A DNA stretch of 64,000 bases from Malurus cyaneus samueli. Taxonomy: Eukaryota > Chordata > Aves > Passeriformes > Maluridae. Shown here piece after piece: positions 38,588 through 49,178 of the stretch. Each line of letters starts with the position of its first letter. Within the stretch, counting starts at the first letter, position 1. Location: contig VKON01000201.1 of assembly GCA_009741485.1 (NCBI GenBank), positions 130,891 through 194,890 of the forward strand. The letters are read 5' to 3'. The notes beneath the pieces were generated by a model. It saw only the letters and a list, made by a program, of their open reading frames with translations. It was not told where the DNA came from and did no database searches. Both the position numbers and the translations under genes were made by a program.

Positions 38588-38893
38588 GACTACCCACACA
38601 CACTCACACCTCGTCTCTGATTCCATACTGCTCAGGTCCCATGTTACCCTTATATCCTCATTATCCTCACCACCCAGACACCCCCTGGTGTCTTTTGATG
38701 CCTCATGTGTGGACCACCTCTGTAAAGTGCCCACAAATGTACAGAGTTCATTCTGGTGGTCATTCTGGATAGAGAAATGGTGTGTTGTGGGCAGTTGCTG
38801 GGCACCAAATTCAGCTCGGGTTAGGTCAGAGCTGCACTTGAGCTGCCTTCTGTGATACTCGTCCACCACTGGTTCAGGTAGGTCCTTTAACAT
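38588..38893 (-). mobile_element. Probable ERV internal remnant beside the LTR
   Basis: Directly upstream (in minus-strand sense) of the LTR lies a segment with a minus-strand open frame starting MLKDLPEPVVDEYHRRQLK that runs on into the LTR. Its position, just before a 3' LTR, and base composition suggest retroviral internal sequence. I do not recognise a specific viral domain. It could equally be an unrelated repeat. Confidence 0.35.
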
Positions 38894-41260
38894 AAAACTG
38901 AAATCACAAGTTACAGCAAATTAAAGGTGTTTAATTAAGTCATTAGGTCTCCAGCTCTCTTCCCTTTGGGCCAGGCCAGGCCATAGGATGTAACATTGCA
39001 ATGGACTCCTCCCCATCCCTCTGCTCCCTTTTCATGTCCCTCCTATGGGATATAATCCTTCAACAACTTGCATACTCTGAGTGCTCTCCTTACAGTATGG
39101 TATTTCCATATCAGACTTCTCTAGTGGGCCCCTGCGGGTGTAATGAACTGATGATTTAGATTGCTTAATGAACCACTGTCAAAGGCAAAAAAGTGTGTAG
39201 AACTGTTATTTACAGTTTGGTGCTATAGTTCAGTCTATTACGGTTAGACCAGTAATTGGAGCAATGATTCAAAGTTACCAGGCACAAATCAAAGTTACTG
39301 CTCAGCAAAGACCTGCCTTTGGTAAAAGGATCTGTGTGCCTCAAGGAGCAGCCTTGAGAGGCCACCCAGCTCCAGGAGAGGTCACTGCCAGGAAGCTGCA
39401 CTGACTGTCAGGGAGAGCTCAAGTAAGGCTCATTAGGCTGTCACAGTTGTGAAATAATGTGGTTTGTAAACAATGGGAAAAGTATGCATGAGATTCCTTT
39501 GTTCCTTGTCAAATGATCTTTGGAAAAACCACTTGCTATTCATATTTTAATTGCATGATTAATGTTCCAAGCTTATGAACATGGATGCTTACTTTGTGGG
39601 TTTTCACAGAACAGATAAAACTGGAATTCTTGGCCCATTAATGGCTCAGATCTTTATCTCCTCTGGTACTTCTACCCTTTGGCTAAGGGGACATGTGCAT
39701 CTGTCACAATGGTCACAATGGGTACCATTGTGTCTGTCTACAGGCCACAACACCTACCAGAGCCGACTCTGGTGTGCGGTCTCCATAGGCTAAAGCTTCC
39801 TTTAAAGCACATTCACTCACTCCAGCGTGGAGTGCCTTCTCCTGACTTCCACCATGGAGTTGGATATTTTGTATGTAATGGTACGGTATATTAGCACAGT
39901 ATATTCTCAGCATTTCTGTCTTGCATAGGTTTTCATTTCTGGTTTTCTTTGCTTTATTCTTCCTTTCCTGGTGTGCTTCAGAATGGAGTTTTTAATAAAA
40001 AAAAAAAAAATTTTTTTTTTTTGTTTTCTGCTGTGAACTCTTGTTTCCAGTGTGATAGTGCCTTTTAGCAAAGAAAGTTGGGCTTCTTCATTATCCACTT
40101 AGGTGCTTATATACACTATTACTGTACTCCACCTATATTTAGGCACTTCATAGAAAAACCTAGTTCGAGTATAATCACAGGCAATTCTGTTGTAGTTACT
40201 TTGAAAAATTCTGCATATTGTTAGGACTTGTTCTGCTGAAATACTGTTCTGTTTTGTTATGTTCAATTACTTTAGTGTTACTATATTTTGTGATACTGAA
40301 AATCTATATCTCTATAGGTGCTACACTTCTAACATTATTTTGATGTTTACAGAATTCTTTTTTTTACTTTCATGGATACTAGTTGTGAAAACAAGGCATT
40401 TAATTAGAAAAAAGTTGTCATAAAAAATTTATATTGTAGTTGACCATTCTTTTTTCTGCGTGTGGACTGGATCTTACTTTGCTCACTTGTTAATGAACAC
40501 TAAATGGAATTGGAGTCATTGACTTTGTTTTCATCTTCCACTCTACTCATTATATTTTTCCTTAATTAAAAGGTATTGATATTTGGAGCAAGTAAAGACT
40601 GCAGCTATTTTTGTAATGTACTCTAACAAACTTCTGTTGACTTATTTTCATTATTTGAAGTTACCCATGACTTTTATGAAGCTACAATGCTGTAAATCTC
40701 AGTTTAACCACATGACTTAGACTGGATATGTAGGAAGATGTTCCAGATTTTTACCTGGAATTACATATAAGAAGCAAAGAATTCAAGGTTTTTAAGAAAA
40801 GTTACTAATTTTTCTTATTTTTCTTTCTAGTGGCCATATGCTTGTTATATAATAAGCTTTATTCAGGTATTTTTTCACAGGGGAAGTGTGTGTCTTGCGT
40901 TGGGGGTGTTGCCTTGGATAGTATTTGGATTGACAAGTCATTCCTGTCAACATCCTACTGAGCAGATAGAAAGTGTGGAAGTAATCACTCCAGCATTCTC
41001 ATAGGAGTGTTGTACTTAACCAGGGGTCACCATTTGCAGAACAGCCCGGCATACAGGTGCATTACAGCTGCATGGCGTGGGAGAGCTAGAATCTCACTAG
41101 CATTAGTAGTGCTCCTGCCCCTGCTGCTGTCCTGATTCCTAGCCACACACATGTGTTTCTTTCTTTTTGTCCCAGTGCTTAGCTTCATTTACTACCTTTG
41201 AGAACTGCTCCAACTCAATAATCTGAGAAAAAAAAAAAAAAACCTATCCTGTCCGCAAGT
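38894..41260. other. Noncoding DNA with possible LTR-like segment 39160-39440
   Basis: The segment at about 39160-39440 (containing aaaggatctgtgtgcctcaa and 'gagaggccacccagctccag') is less AT-rich than its surroundings and looks like a dispersed bird repeat, probably LTR-type; I cannot name it. An adjacent A14/T12 pair lies at 39997-40022. The rest shows nothing recognisable. Confidence 0.35.
39997..40022. repeat. Poly-A directly followed by poly-T
   Basis: Fourteen A residues abut twelve T residues, a perfect short self-complementary tract. It may come from two insertions ending at the same point or be a replication or assembly artefact. Confidence 0.9.
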
Positions 41261-41278
41261 GGGAAGTTCAAGAAGTTC

Positions 41279-41395
41279 AGGAGTTTGGACAAAGCTCTCA
41301 AGCCTATAGTGTGACTCTTGGGGCTGTACTGTGCAGGCCAGGAGCTGGACTCAGTGATCCTTGTGGGTCCCTTTCCACCTGAGGATATTCTATTT
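41279..41395 (+). mobile_element. CR1 LINE 3' end, + strand
   Basis: The sequence aggccaggagctggactcag followed by 'tgatccttgtgggtccctt' and 'aggatattctat' is the 3' end of a CR1 subfamily. It ends exactly where ERVL-type LTR sequence begins (41398). Confidence 0.85.
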
Positions 41396-41397
41396 TT

Positions 41398-42080
41398 TCG
41401 ATTTACTGCTAATTAAACAGGCTAGGATAATGAGAAATAAGGACACATTTGCAACCAGCTTCTCTCAGGCTCAACTTCACTCTCAACTCTTCCGTCTTAT
41501 CCTCCTGAGCTGTGCAGGGGTATGGGGAATGGGAGTTGCAGGCAGTTCATAGTACTTTGCTCTTGCTCCAGAGTAGGATCTCTCCTGTGGGATGCAGTCC
41601 TCCATGAGCTCTTCCATCAGAGGTCCTCTTCATCGGGTCTGTTCTTTGGGAACAGACTGCTTCATTCTGGATCCCTCCATGGGCTGCAGCTCTTGCCAGG
41701 AGCCTGCTCCAGCATGGGTTCTTTAGGAACTCCAGCTTCTTTCAGTGTGCATCTGCCTGCTCAGCTGTTGGATCCTCTATGGTGGATCTCTGGTGCCTGG
41801 AACATCTTCTTCCCCTACTTCTCAATGATTTGGGGTCTGCAGAGTTGTTTCTCTCAGTTATTTGCACCCCTCTCAGCTGCTGTGCAGTGTTCTGTACCCT
41901 TTCCTAAATGTGTTACCGGAGAGGCACCACCAGCGTGGCTGAGGGGCTCAGCTTTGGGCGACAGCCGGTCTGTCTTGGAGCTGACTGGAACTGGCTCTGA
42001 CTGACATGGGGGCAGCTTCTGGTGTCTCTTATAGAGCCCTGCACCTGAGCCCACCCCGATTTGATGTCCTTCATAGCAAA
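41398..42080 (-). mobile_element. ERVL-type LTR, antisense, truncated at the CR1 junction
   Basis: This is the same family as 14509-15095, with minus-strand sense. Blocks such as taggataatgagaaataagg, 'ggggtctgcagagttgtttc' and 'gaggcaccaccagcgtggct' follow the family order. The end nearest 41398 is missing relative to the 14509 copy, which retains a TGTGGGTTGG edge. The overlapping open frames of 160 codons (+) and 83 codons (-) are frames within the repeat, not genes. Confidence 0.75.
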
Positions 42081-42253
42081 GGAACATGCAATTAATCTCA
42101 TTCATATTTTGTATGTAATGTGTAATTTAACTTAAGTATTTAAAACGATCTCTCATCTGCTTTATCCTTGGAGTCTTAATCCTAACTCTATAATAAATAA
42201 TCTCCCTTTTATATTTTGTATTTTTGCATAACAAAGGGAAAACAAAGTGTACT

Positions 42254-42285
42254 TCAGTGAACTTTTATTTCAGTGAACTTTTATT
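42254..42285 (+). repeat. 16-bp tandem pair
   Basis: tcagtgaacttttatt occurs twice in direct succession with no differences, indicating a recent slippage duplication. Confidence 0.95.
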
Positions 42286-42331
42286 CTTATTACATTGTGC
42301 TACTGATAGTGATCTGGATATTAAATGAAAG

Positions 42332-42382
42332 CAGAGGCTTCTTATGTGTTTTCCCTTCAGAGGCTTCTTATGTGTTTTCCTT
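42332..42382 (+). repeat. 26-bp tandem pair
   Basis: A unit beginning cagaggcttcttatgtgttt is present twice back to back, with only a single C-run difference at its end. Confidence 0.95.
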
Positions 42383-42730
42383 TTTAAGCAAGTAATTAGT
42401 ACCATCCAGCTTGTACATTTTTTCATTATATGAAATTAGCAGTTTGCTAATATGTTGTCTTTCTATAAAAAGTGTTGATCTTCCTTGACAAGGGAATTTT
42501 GCCTGTTTTGATACCTGGTCAAAGCAGAAGCATTAGAAGGTGATTTATTGTAAATAAAATGCTTTTCAAATGCTTTTAAAATGCAAAGAGGGAGAACCTC
42601 TTGCGCATGCTGTCTTGTCTTCAGACTTCTGAAAATGTGACTCCCAAGAGAAGATAGGGAGTATTTCATGCCATATCATGCCATAAAAGTTAGTTTCTGC
42701 TTGAAGTCCCCTAATGTTGTCCTAATGCAG

Positions 42731-42781
42731 ATATATATAATATATATATATATATAATATATATATATTATATTATATATA

Positions 42782-42822
<41 letters not shown>
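42731..42822. repeat. (TA)n microsatellite, about 92 bp
   Basis: Alternating A and T are interrupted by occasional AA or TT steps. The tract is self-complementary and likely to form cruciforms and to vary in length. Confidence 0.95.
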
Positions 42823-42825
<3 letters not shown>

Positions 42826-44850
42826 GCATTGATATGAACAGGAAATAATTTTTGGTGGTTTGCTTGTGTATTTGTGTTCTATCCAAAAACATATACAAAA
42901 TTTCCTTGTTCTTAAGCAAGTTTATGCAAATACTTTACAGTACTGTTATGGAGAAAATGGGTAAAAAAGTCTTACCTTGAATTGTATATCTATTTTGAAA
43001 AATCTTAGCTTAGAATTCAGAAATTGATGTAAGCTTCGAGAAGTTGCAGTTTTGGTTTGAAACATACTGGGAGGTATCTCCACATTATGTAGTATTAAGT
43101 TTCCTTATTTCTCAGGCATTTCTCTGTCTTAGTACTGCGTACACATTGTGTTGAACAATGGCATTTACTTTGGGAAAGGAGGGAAATGAGAAGGTAGTCC
43201 TAGGATAGCTTTACTTGTTGGCAAATAACCAAGTCTTAAGCCAAGGCTGCTCACTAAGATCACATCATGAAGCAGCTGTTCAGTCTTTTCTGCGTCCTTT
43301 TTTTCTTACACATTTTCTTCTGTTTCCATTGAGTTCGCCCACCATGTTAGAAAATCAACAATTCTAGAAGTTAATCTGACAAAATCAAGTCTGCCTAAAC
43401 TTTTAAGTTGGTCCTTTTCATCATCTGGGAGATGTTGAGGATGGCAGCTATGCGCAGAGGTTGGTGGCAGCAATTCTGACACCTTGAGCTGAGGGCATTT
43501 TGCTTCCCTTGTTTGTTTGTGTTTTCTCATGCATTTCCCAAGACTCACAAAAAAAAATCTGAGGGTGGTTTTAGTGGCTATATATTCTATAAATTTTTGC
43601 CCAGTCTCCCTAGTAATTGAGTCCTTGTTTTTTCTTTGCATAAATATAATTAGTTTCCTTTTGTTTGTGACTTCCGTGATTACTATTGCTGTATGAGTTG
43701 CCTACTAAATACAATTGAATGCTGCCTCTATTGTTTAATGAAGGGTTTGCTTATGGTTTGGGGCCGTAGGGTTTATTTTCTCTCCTTATAGCAGGTAGGA
43801 AACTGCAAGTTTTGTGGTTAATATGTTGGTCTCCAAAAGGGAAAGGCTGAGTGTAAACAACAGTTCATCCTCCATTTCTTCGCTGTATAAAACTTCAATT
43901 AATAATAAAAAAAATGTATTTAGTAGGTAAAACTCACCATTCTTATTGAATTGACTGAATATTTGAAGGAATTTGCTTATTGATTTTTCCTGGTACAAAT
44001 AATGTATCTTAAAATAGTAAGTAGAACTTACTTTCCCAATAGGAAGTCCATGAAAATGTTTCATGTGTAATCAGAGTCTCTCCAAATAGTCTTAGATTCC
44101 AGTATTCAATTTTTTTTCAAATATTGTTGCTCTTACAATCATTTTAAGCAGAGCTTATTATTAATTATTTTATACTTCTAGTTAAACAGGAAAGAAATAC
44201 ACATTGTCTAATTTCAGTATTTGGAAAGCATTCAAGAGAGTGAGTCCAGTTTCACTCTAATACATGCAAGAAAATTCAAATCACACTTTATTTAATATAT
44301 TAATTTTTTTTTTTCCTCTGATGGAGTAGGCAATAGGTTTCTTCATGAAATACTTCGTTTAAAAATAGGCATCGTACTTATTTTCAGCAGAATAAATTTT
44401 GGAGAAGGTTCATGAAAACAACATTAAGAGCTATCATATTCTCTTTTTTATTATTCCTTCAGTATTTATACCAGCATTTCCTTTGGCAGCTGAAGATAGG
44501 AATTTGCACAATATAAATTGAACGAAGAGGCGAGCTGTGTTTGAAAAGTTATCAATTTCATTTTTAAAAAAGTATATTTAATGCTACACCATGTCCAGTG
44601 TGTGTTGCTGTCCCAGCTGTTTGCTCACATCTCTTCTGTTGTGATAAGAGGCTAGCAGTTGCCTGTTGGCACACTGACCAGTTGATCTGATAGAAAATTA
44701 ATACACTGCTGAGGGAGGGCAGTATCTTCCTGAAGAAATGTAGAGCAGGAGGATGAGGAAAACCCAAGGCAGCCAGCAACTACAGTGGGTGATTGGAGCT
44801 TCTTTTCCATGGGGCATTTTTACACTGCAGGGTTTTTTTGTGACGTAAGG

Positions 44851-45350
44851 GCAGGACACAGCACTTGGCCTTGTTGAACCTCATCCAGGCTGTCTCAACC
44901 TATTGATACAACCTGTCCAGAGCCTTCCTGCCTTCCAGATCAACACTCCAACCCAGCTTGATGTCATCTTTGAACTGAACTAAGGGGCACTTGATCCCAT
45001 GCCCAGATTACCAATAAAGATGTTAAGGAAGTTTGCACCAGCTTCATCATTTTTGCACCTTCCCTTCATGTATTTCTGTCCCTTGATAGGTCTCCCTGAG
45101 CCTTCTCAGGGTTTCACAGTCCCAGCTCTCCTAGCCTATTCTAGTATGAGAGATAGTCCAGTGTCTTCAGCATCTTCATGGTATTTGCTTAGACTCGCTC
45201 CAGCATGTTGATGTCTCCCTCATGCTGGGGAGTCCAGTGCTGGACACAGGCACTCCAGGTGTGGTCTCACCAGCACCGTGTAGAGGAGGAGGATCCCCTC
45301 TGTGACCTTCTGGCCATGCTTTGGCTGATGCAGCCAAAGGTACCATTAGT
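44851..45350 (-). mobile_element. CR1 LINE fragment, minus strand
   Basis: The reverse complement matches the CR1 3' half, with blocks cacttggccttgttgaacct, 'catctttgaactgaactaag' and 'gtgctggacacaggcactcc' in order. It is about 500 bp long, antisense to PAM, diverged, and lacks the terminal 3' repeats. Confidence 0.85.
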
Positions 45351-45357
45351 TGTCTGA

Positions 45358-45472
45358 TGCATTGGCCTTGTCTAAATGCCAGGTGCCCACCAAACGACTC
45401 TAGTCACTCCCTTCCTGGGCTGGACAAGGGAGAGAAGATACAATGAGAGGCTTGTGGGTCAAGATAAGTACA
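45358..45472 (-). mobile_element. ERVL-type LTR terminal fragment, antisense
   Basis: About 115 bases correspond to the edge of the 14509-type LTR (aggtgcccaccaaacgactc, then 'gggagagaagatacaatgag'). It directly follows the CR1 fragment and is truncated at 45472. Confidence 0.6.
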
Positions 45473-47307
45473 CTACTCACCCCTGTCGAAGTGTGCCAGT
45501 CACTTGTCCCAGTCTGGTGTCCATCTGCATTACACATCTCCTCCAACCTCTAGATAACTGTTTTGTGACATGTTTTTTATTTATGTTGAGGATCAAGAGG
45601 TTGTCTAATTTGACAGCATCTTGCCGAATATGTTTTTCCGTGAATCTGTGTCCTAAGGGGCTGTATTTAGTGCATTAATTAATCCCTATCTGACCCCACA
45701 ACGTATTGATTATCCTGTATTATTAGAAGCATAGTGTTCCAAGTTTGAGGCCTAGCTGCAGTTCATTTGCTGAACTGGCTAGGTCAAACTTGTCTTTTTT
45801 TGTTTTTTAGTGATTTTTGGTCTTTGACATAGCACAGTTCTTTATATATGTTGCAGATTTGTATAGTTCACTAATGAAAATTATTTAGATCACAGAAGTA
45901 GAGACATGAGAATTTACATTAAAAAAGGAATTAAGATTGTATCATTGCTTGCATGAATGGTTTTGGACAACCTTGGCATATTTTTTGGCCAGCTGAAAAC
46001 TAATATATTTCCGTTTTTAGTTGTGACTAAGTCTTGTGATAAAATTTGCAAGTTTAATCTTAATTAACTTAAGATTTTAAATCTTGCAAATAGTGCAATA
46101 CAAGTCCAGTGTAGCTGTTTAACAACAGCTGTTGTGGCTGTTTAGCTGGTATGGCTTTTTATGCTTAAGCACTTTGGATTTGTAAGAACCATTTTTGGGT
46201 CATGTGCCCTAAGTGGGAGTGATTTTTTTTCATGAAATACATGGATTTTCATTGGTTCCATGTCAGAATCCTTTTTTTCTATTTCATCCTTATAAAACTG
46301 TTTTGACTATGTCTTTCAGGGACTGGAAGATATTTGGATTTGAGTTGTTTTTTACGTATTAATATTTATACTAATATAGAATACAGTATTTAGAACATTT
46401 TATTTATACTAATTTAGAAGTACTACCTAATACATTTTAAAGATTTTGATTATGACTGGAAACTTTCCTTCTACCAAAATTGGAAATCTACCAAAAGTTT
46501 ATTTTTTCAAAAATGAAAAAATACTAATGTATAGTCTTCAGTAAAGCACGTATGATTTTCTAGCATAATTTTTGAAGAATGATAAAATTTGGAATTAATA
46601 TTGTGCCAACTAAAATGAGTTGAACAATAAGAACAGTTGAAATTAAACGAGGGGGAACTGTCTCTGGTTTATGCTGCCATACCCCCAGTGTATGAAAGGA
46701 TAGGCTACTCAACAATAAAGCAGTCTGATGTCAACTGTTCTTGTCACTGTATTGCAAAAAAGAAAATTAAAGGTATCTGATTCCTGAAATGGATATGAAA
46801 AGTTACTTAAGTCCATAATAAACAAATACCTTAATGATTATAATGGTTTATTACAGGTTGAATTAAAAGTAAAATATTCTCCCAGATTGCAATAAGTACA
46901 GAAACCTTGGTGATAGTTAAGGAAATTTGTGAACCATGATTCTTGCTATGTCAGTATTGGCTTTTATTTTATTCCTTTTTTTTTGTGCTTGTAGAAAACA
47001 TTATGCTAATGTTTACATCTGTGAAATATTCTATATTTTGTGTTTTACATATTCAGGAGGTTTTTATATTTCTTCCCATCATGTAGAATAGGAATTTGAA
47101 CATACATTTGGTGTATCAAAATGAAATATGTATGTATGCAGGGGAGGGAGAGAAAAGGAGGAATCAACAGAACCAATGCAATCTTTATTGGGTTGGTCTA
47201 AAGCTCATGAAAGAGCTTCCTAATGTATTCAAATGCCTCGACAGGGATTTGCTAAAAACTACTGCTCTAATGTATTAGTCATCTTTTATCTCCTTCTGTT
47301 TTTACAG
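45473..47307. other. AT-rich DNA upstream of the PAM leader exon
   Basis: No exon, CpG island or TATA-linked start was recognised. A short imperfect repeat with 'tatttatactaat' occurs at about 46366-46415. The final bases form the polypyrimidine tract and acceptor of the leader exon. Confidence 0.6.
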
Positions 47308-47317
47308 GTTCTGAAGG

Positions 47318-47350
47318 ATGACTGGTGCTGTTTTCTGTGATGCCGCTTGA
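47318..47350 (+). promoter_or_regulatory. uORF 1 in the PAM leader
   Basis: An ATG lies ten bases into the leader exon and opens a 10-codon frame closed by TGA (MTGAVFCDAA). G at -2 and -1 and A at +4 give a moderate context. The predicted role, damping or conditioning PAM translation, is an inference from the general behaviour of uORFs. Confidence 0.5.
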
Positions 47351-47565
47351 AGTCTCTGCACTCCCGACTGATAAGTAAAGTGCAGGTTTAGCTGCACAGC
47401 CTGGGCAGAAAACATCAGGAGTGCTACTTCTTTTCAGCTCCTTAAGTGGACACAAGTGCAGTGTATCTGCAAGGGAAGATTCTTCAACAGATTTTTAAAG
47501 CTAATAATAAAGACAACATAGTATCATCCACCTTCCTGATTTACAGTACATCGCTTCCAAGACAG

Positions 47566-47666
47566 ATGGTCTGTCAGAAGCTAGAGGATGTCTGCAGAGC
47601 ACATAATAATGAAGTAGTGAAATGATACTGCTGCTGCTGCCCCCTAATTGTCAGGATCACAGCTGA
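47566..47666 (+). promoter_or_regulatory. Overlapping uORF cluster in the PAM leader
   Basis: Three overlapping upstream frames lie 60-160 bases before the main ATG. One runs from 47566 to a TGA at 47625 (19 codons), one from 47588 to a TAG at 47617 (9 codons), and one from 47622 to a TGA at 47666 (14 codons, starting MILLLLPP). All terminate before 47725, so reinitiation at the PAM start is possible. Frames and stops were read directly; regulatory effect is an inference. Confidence 0.5.
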
Positions 47667-47724
47667 TAAAACTGCACTGCCCTTTTTCTGCTCACTTTAT
47701 CAGGCCAGAAACAGCAGGGTGGAC

Positions 47725-47816
47725 ATGGCTGGCTGCAGTAACAAACTGCTAGTACTGCTTCTTCTGTTTCAAAATACCTGCTTAGGATTCAGAAGCTCAC
47801 TTCCAGTCTTCAAGAG
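47725..47816 (+). CDS. PAM: PAM coding exon 1: signal peptide and propeptide
   Basis: The first coding segment encodes about 30.7 residues, starting MAGCSNKLLVLLLLF and ending LPVFK plus two bases of Arg. It has a hydrophobic signal core (residues 8-15), a small-residue cleavage region near Cys19-Gly21, and a short propeptide ending in the dibasic Lys30-Arg31, the layout of mammalian PAM. The ATG has G at -3 and G at +4, a good initiation context, and was chosen because the peptide aligns with the PAM N-terminus. The donor gtgggt follows at 47817 and the exon ends in phase 2 (AG|A). The full enzyme copper-hydroxylates, then cleaves, glycine-extended peptides in the secretory pathway to give alpha-amidated hormones. 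Only the N-terminal portion lies in this window. Confidence 0.93.
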
Positions 47817-49057
47817 GTGGGTTAGGCTGGAAAATATTATGTGTTGAATGCATGCAGCCATAATTTTTAAAAAGTATGTAAAAGCAATTTTTGGAGACAT
47901 CTAAGCACAGATTCCAGCCTGTGAAGTTGAAACTCACATATGACTAGAATAAAGAAATGTATATAAAAGCATGTCCTAGATAAAAATGTGTTATGGTATT
48001 TTTTCAGTTTTGATCATTGCTCTGAATTTTCTTTCTGCACTGTTGTCATATTGAAGACAGAAACTAATGTTTTATCCGTAGGTTGCTCATTAAAGGTGAG
48101 TTTAGAAGGATAAAGCAGCAATTAATAAAACTTTTTTTCATAATACTACAGCTGTATTTGAGACTACATAGGGAGTAAATTTATTTCAGATGCTTGACTT
48201 AGCTTGCAGGGTAAGATAATGTTTTAACTAGAAAACATCAACTAAGCTGAACAATCATGGGAAATTTTTGGGGTGGTTTGAATGCAGAATTGTGAAGGTA
48301 GACTTTAATGTAGTGTGGATAAGAGAAGTAGCTTCCTAGCTCCTGAAAAAAGGGTTTTACTGTTACTGAGGTTGGGTGCTTCTGTATGCATGAATATACA
48401 TAGTCAAAATGTATATTAGTTTTGCATCAGGGTTTCTCATATCTTACCATTCTGTTCTTTACAGTGATCTACATTTTTCTTACATTTTTTTATATTGTTT
48501 ATAAACAAAAAAAAAATTGTTTATATTGTTGCATTCAGTACTGAATTTGTTATTCCTGTGAATCGCAAGGTTTAGTGTTTTATCTCACTACTCTAGGACC
48601 ATAGAAATTGCTATGAATAATGCAGTGTTTGAGTTAACAGTTTACCCTTTGCATGTAATTTAAACCTGATCTATATCGAGCTGTAAATCAGGCACACAGT
48701 CTCAAAATAAACCTTCAAGCTGTTATGAATTATTTACAGTACTTGACATACTGTAGTGAACTAATTCTCTATCTGTACATCCATGTCCCTCAGACAATTA
48801 TTAGGATGAAGTAATAGGTTATATTTTCAGCTAACATTTTCCAAACTAGTTGTCTGATTTTTCAGCTCAGGAGCTACTTCAGTAAGTGTTGGATAACTAA
48901 AATGTTTTCCTAAACCCATGAAGGAGTGAAATTTTCAGATCACTCCTGGAAGAACTCGGCATTTTCAAACTTCTTCACTAGTTCTATAAACCCTTCATTT
49001 TAAAAAGACGTAACAAAAATCAATACTTCAAAAACATCTTTCTTCCTTCTTTTAAAG
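47817..49057 (+). other. PAM intron between coding exons 1 and 2
   Basis: This intron of about 1.24 kb runs from gtgggt to ttaaag. It is AT-rich with short A and T runs (for example a poly-A at about 48508). I see no repeat element that I can name and no additional exon. Confidence 0.85.
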
Positions 49058-49178
49058 ATATAAAGATACTACCAGGTCTCTTTCCAGTGAATGCCTTGGA
49101 AGCAACCAGCCAGTGATTTCACTTGGTCTGTCAGATTTTGCACTGGATATTCGCATGCCTGGGGTAACACCTAAGCAG
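49058..49178 (+). CDS. PAM: PAM coding exon 2: start of the PHM domain
   Basis: This exon is 121 bp, phase 2 in and phase 0 out, and completes Arg31 and residues 32-71. The acceptor is a pyrimidine-rich tract ending ttttaaag and the donor is gtgaga. The translation contains SLSSECLGSNQP followed by SDFALDIRMPGVTPKQ, which is the highly conserved beginning of the peptidylglycine alpha-hydroxylating monooxygenase (PHM) core. Cys43 matches the first of the disulfide cysteines of PHM, shifted about four residues against rat numbering. The more variable stretch between Cys43 and the SDFALDIRMPG block differs from mammals as expected for a bird. A second possible acceptor 12 bases downstream would break the frame and was not used. 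Confidence 0.95.

Larger units (their letters stand above)
42081..44850. other. AT-rich noncoding DNA with tandem duplications and a TA microsatellite
   Basis: It holds two short tandem duplications (42254-42285 and 42332-42382) and a TA microsatellite (42731-42822). A minus-strand open stretch of 111 codons at 43641-43306 is not recognised. No supported exon. Confidence 0.5.
47308..47724 (+). other. PAM: PAM leader exon, 5' UTR part
   Basis: This is the untranslated part of the exon carrying the PAM start codon. A polypyrimidine tract ending in tttttacag directly precedes 47308, so this is an internal exon and at least one more upstream noncoding exon must exist. The segment contains several upstream ATGs, each with a short frame closed before or near the main start, and a short CTG run at about 47629-47640. 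Mammalian PAM also has its ATG in the second exon, which supports the reading. The acceptor is seen directly. That no alternative transcription start lies inside the exon is an inference. Confidence in the exact 5' boundary is good but not proven without RNA. Confidence 0.75.

Noticed and set aside
41522..42004. 160-codon + strand frame as a gene
   Set aside because: It lies wholly inside an ERVL-type LTR on its antisense strand; the frame is a by-product of GC-rich repeat sequence.
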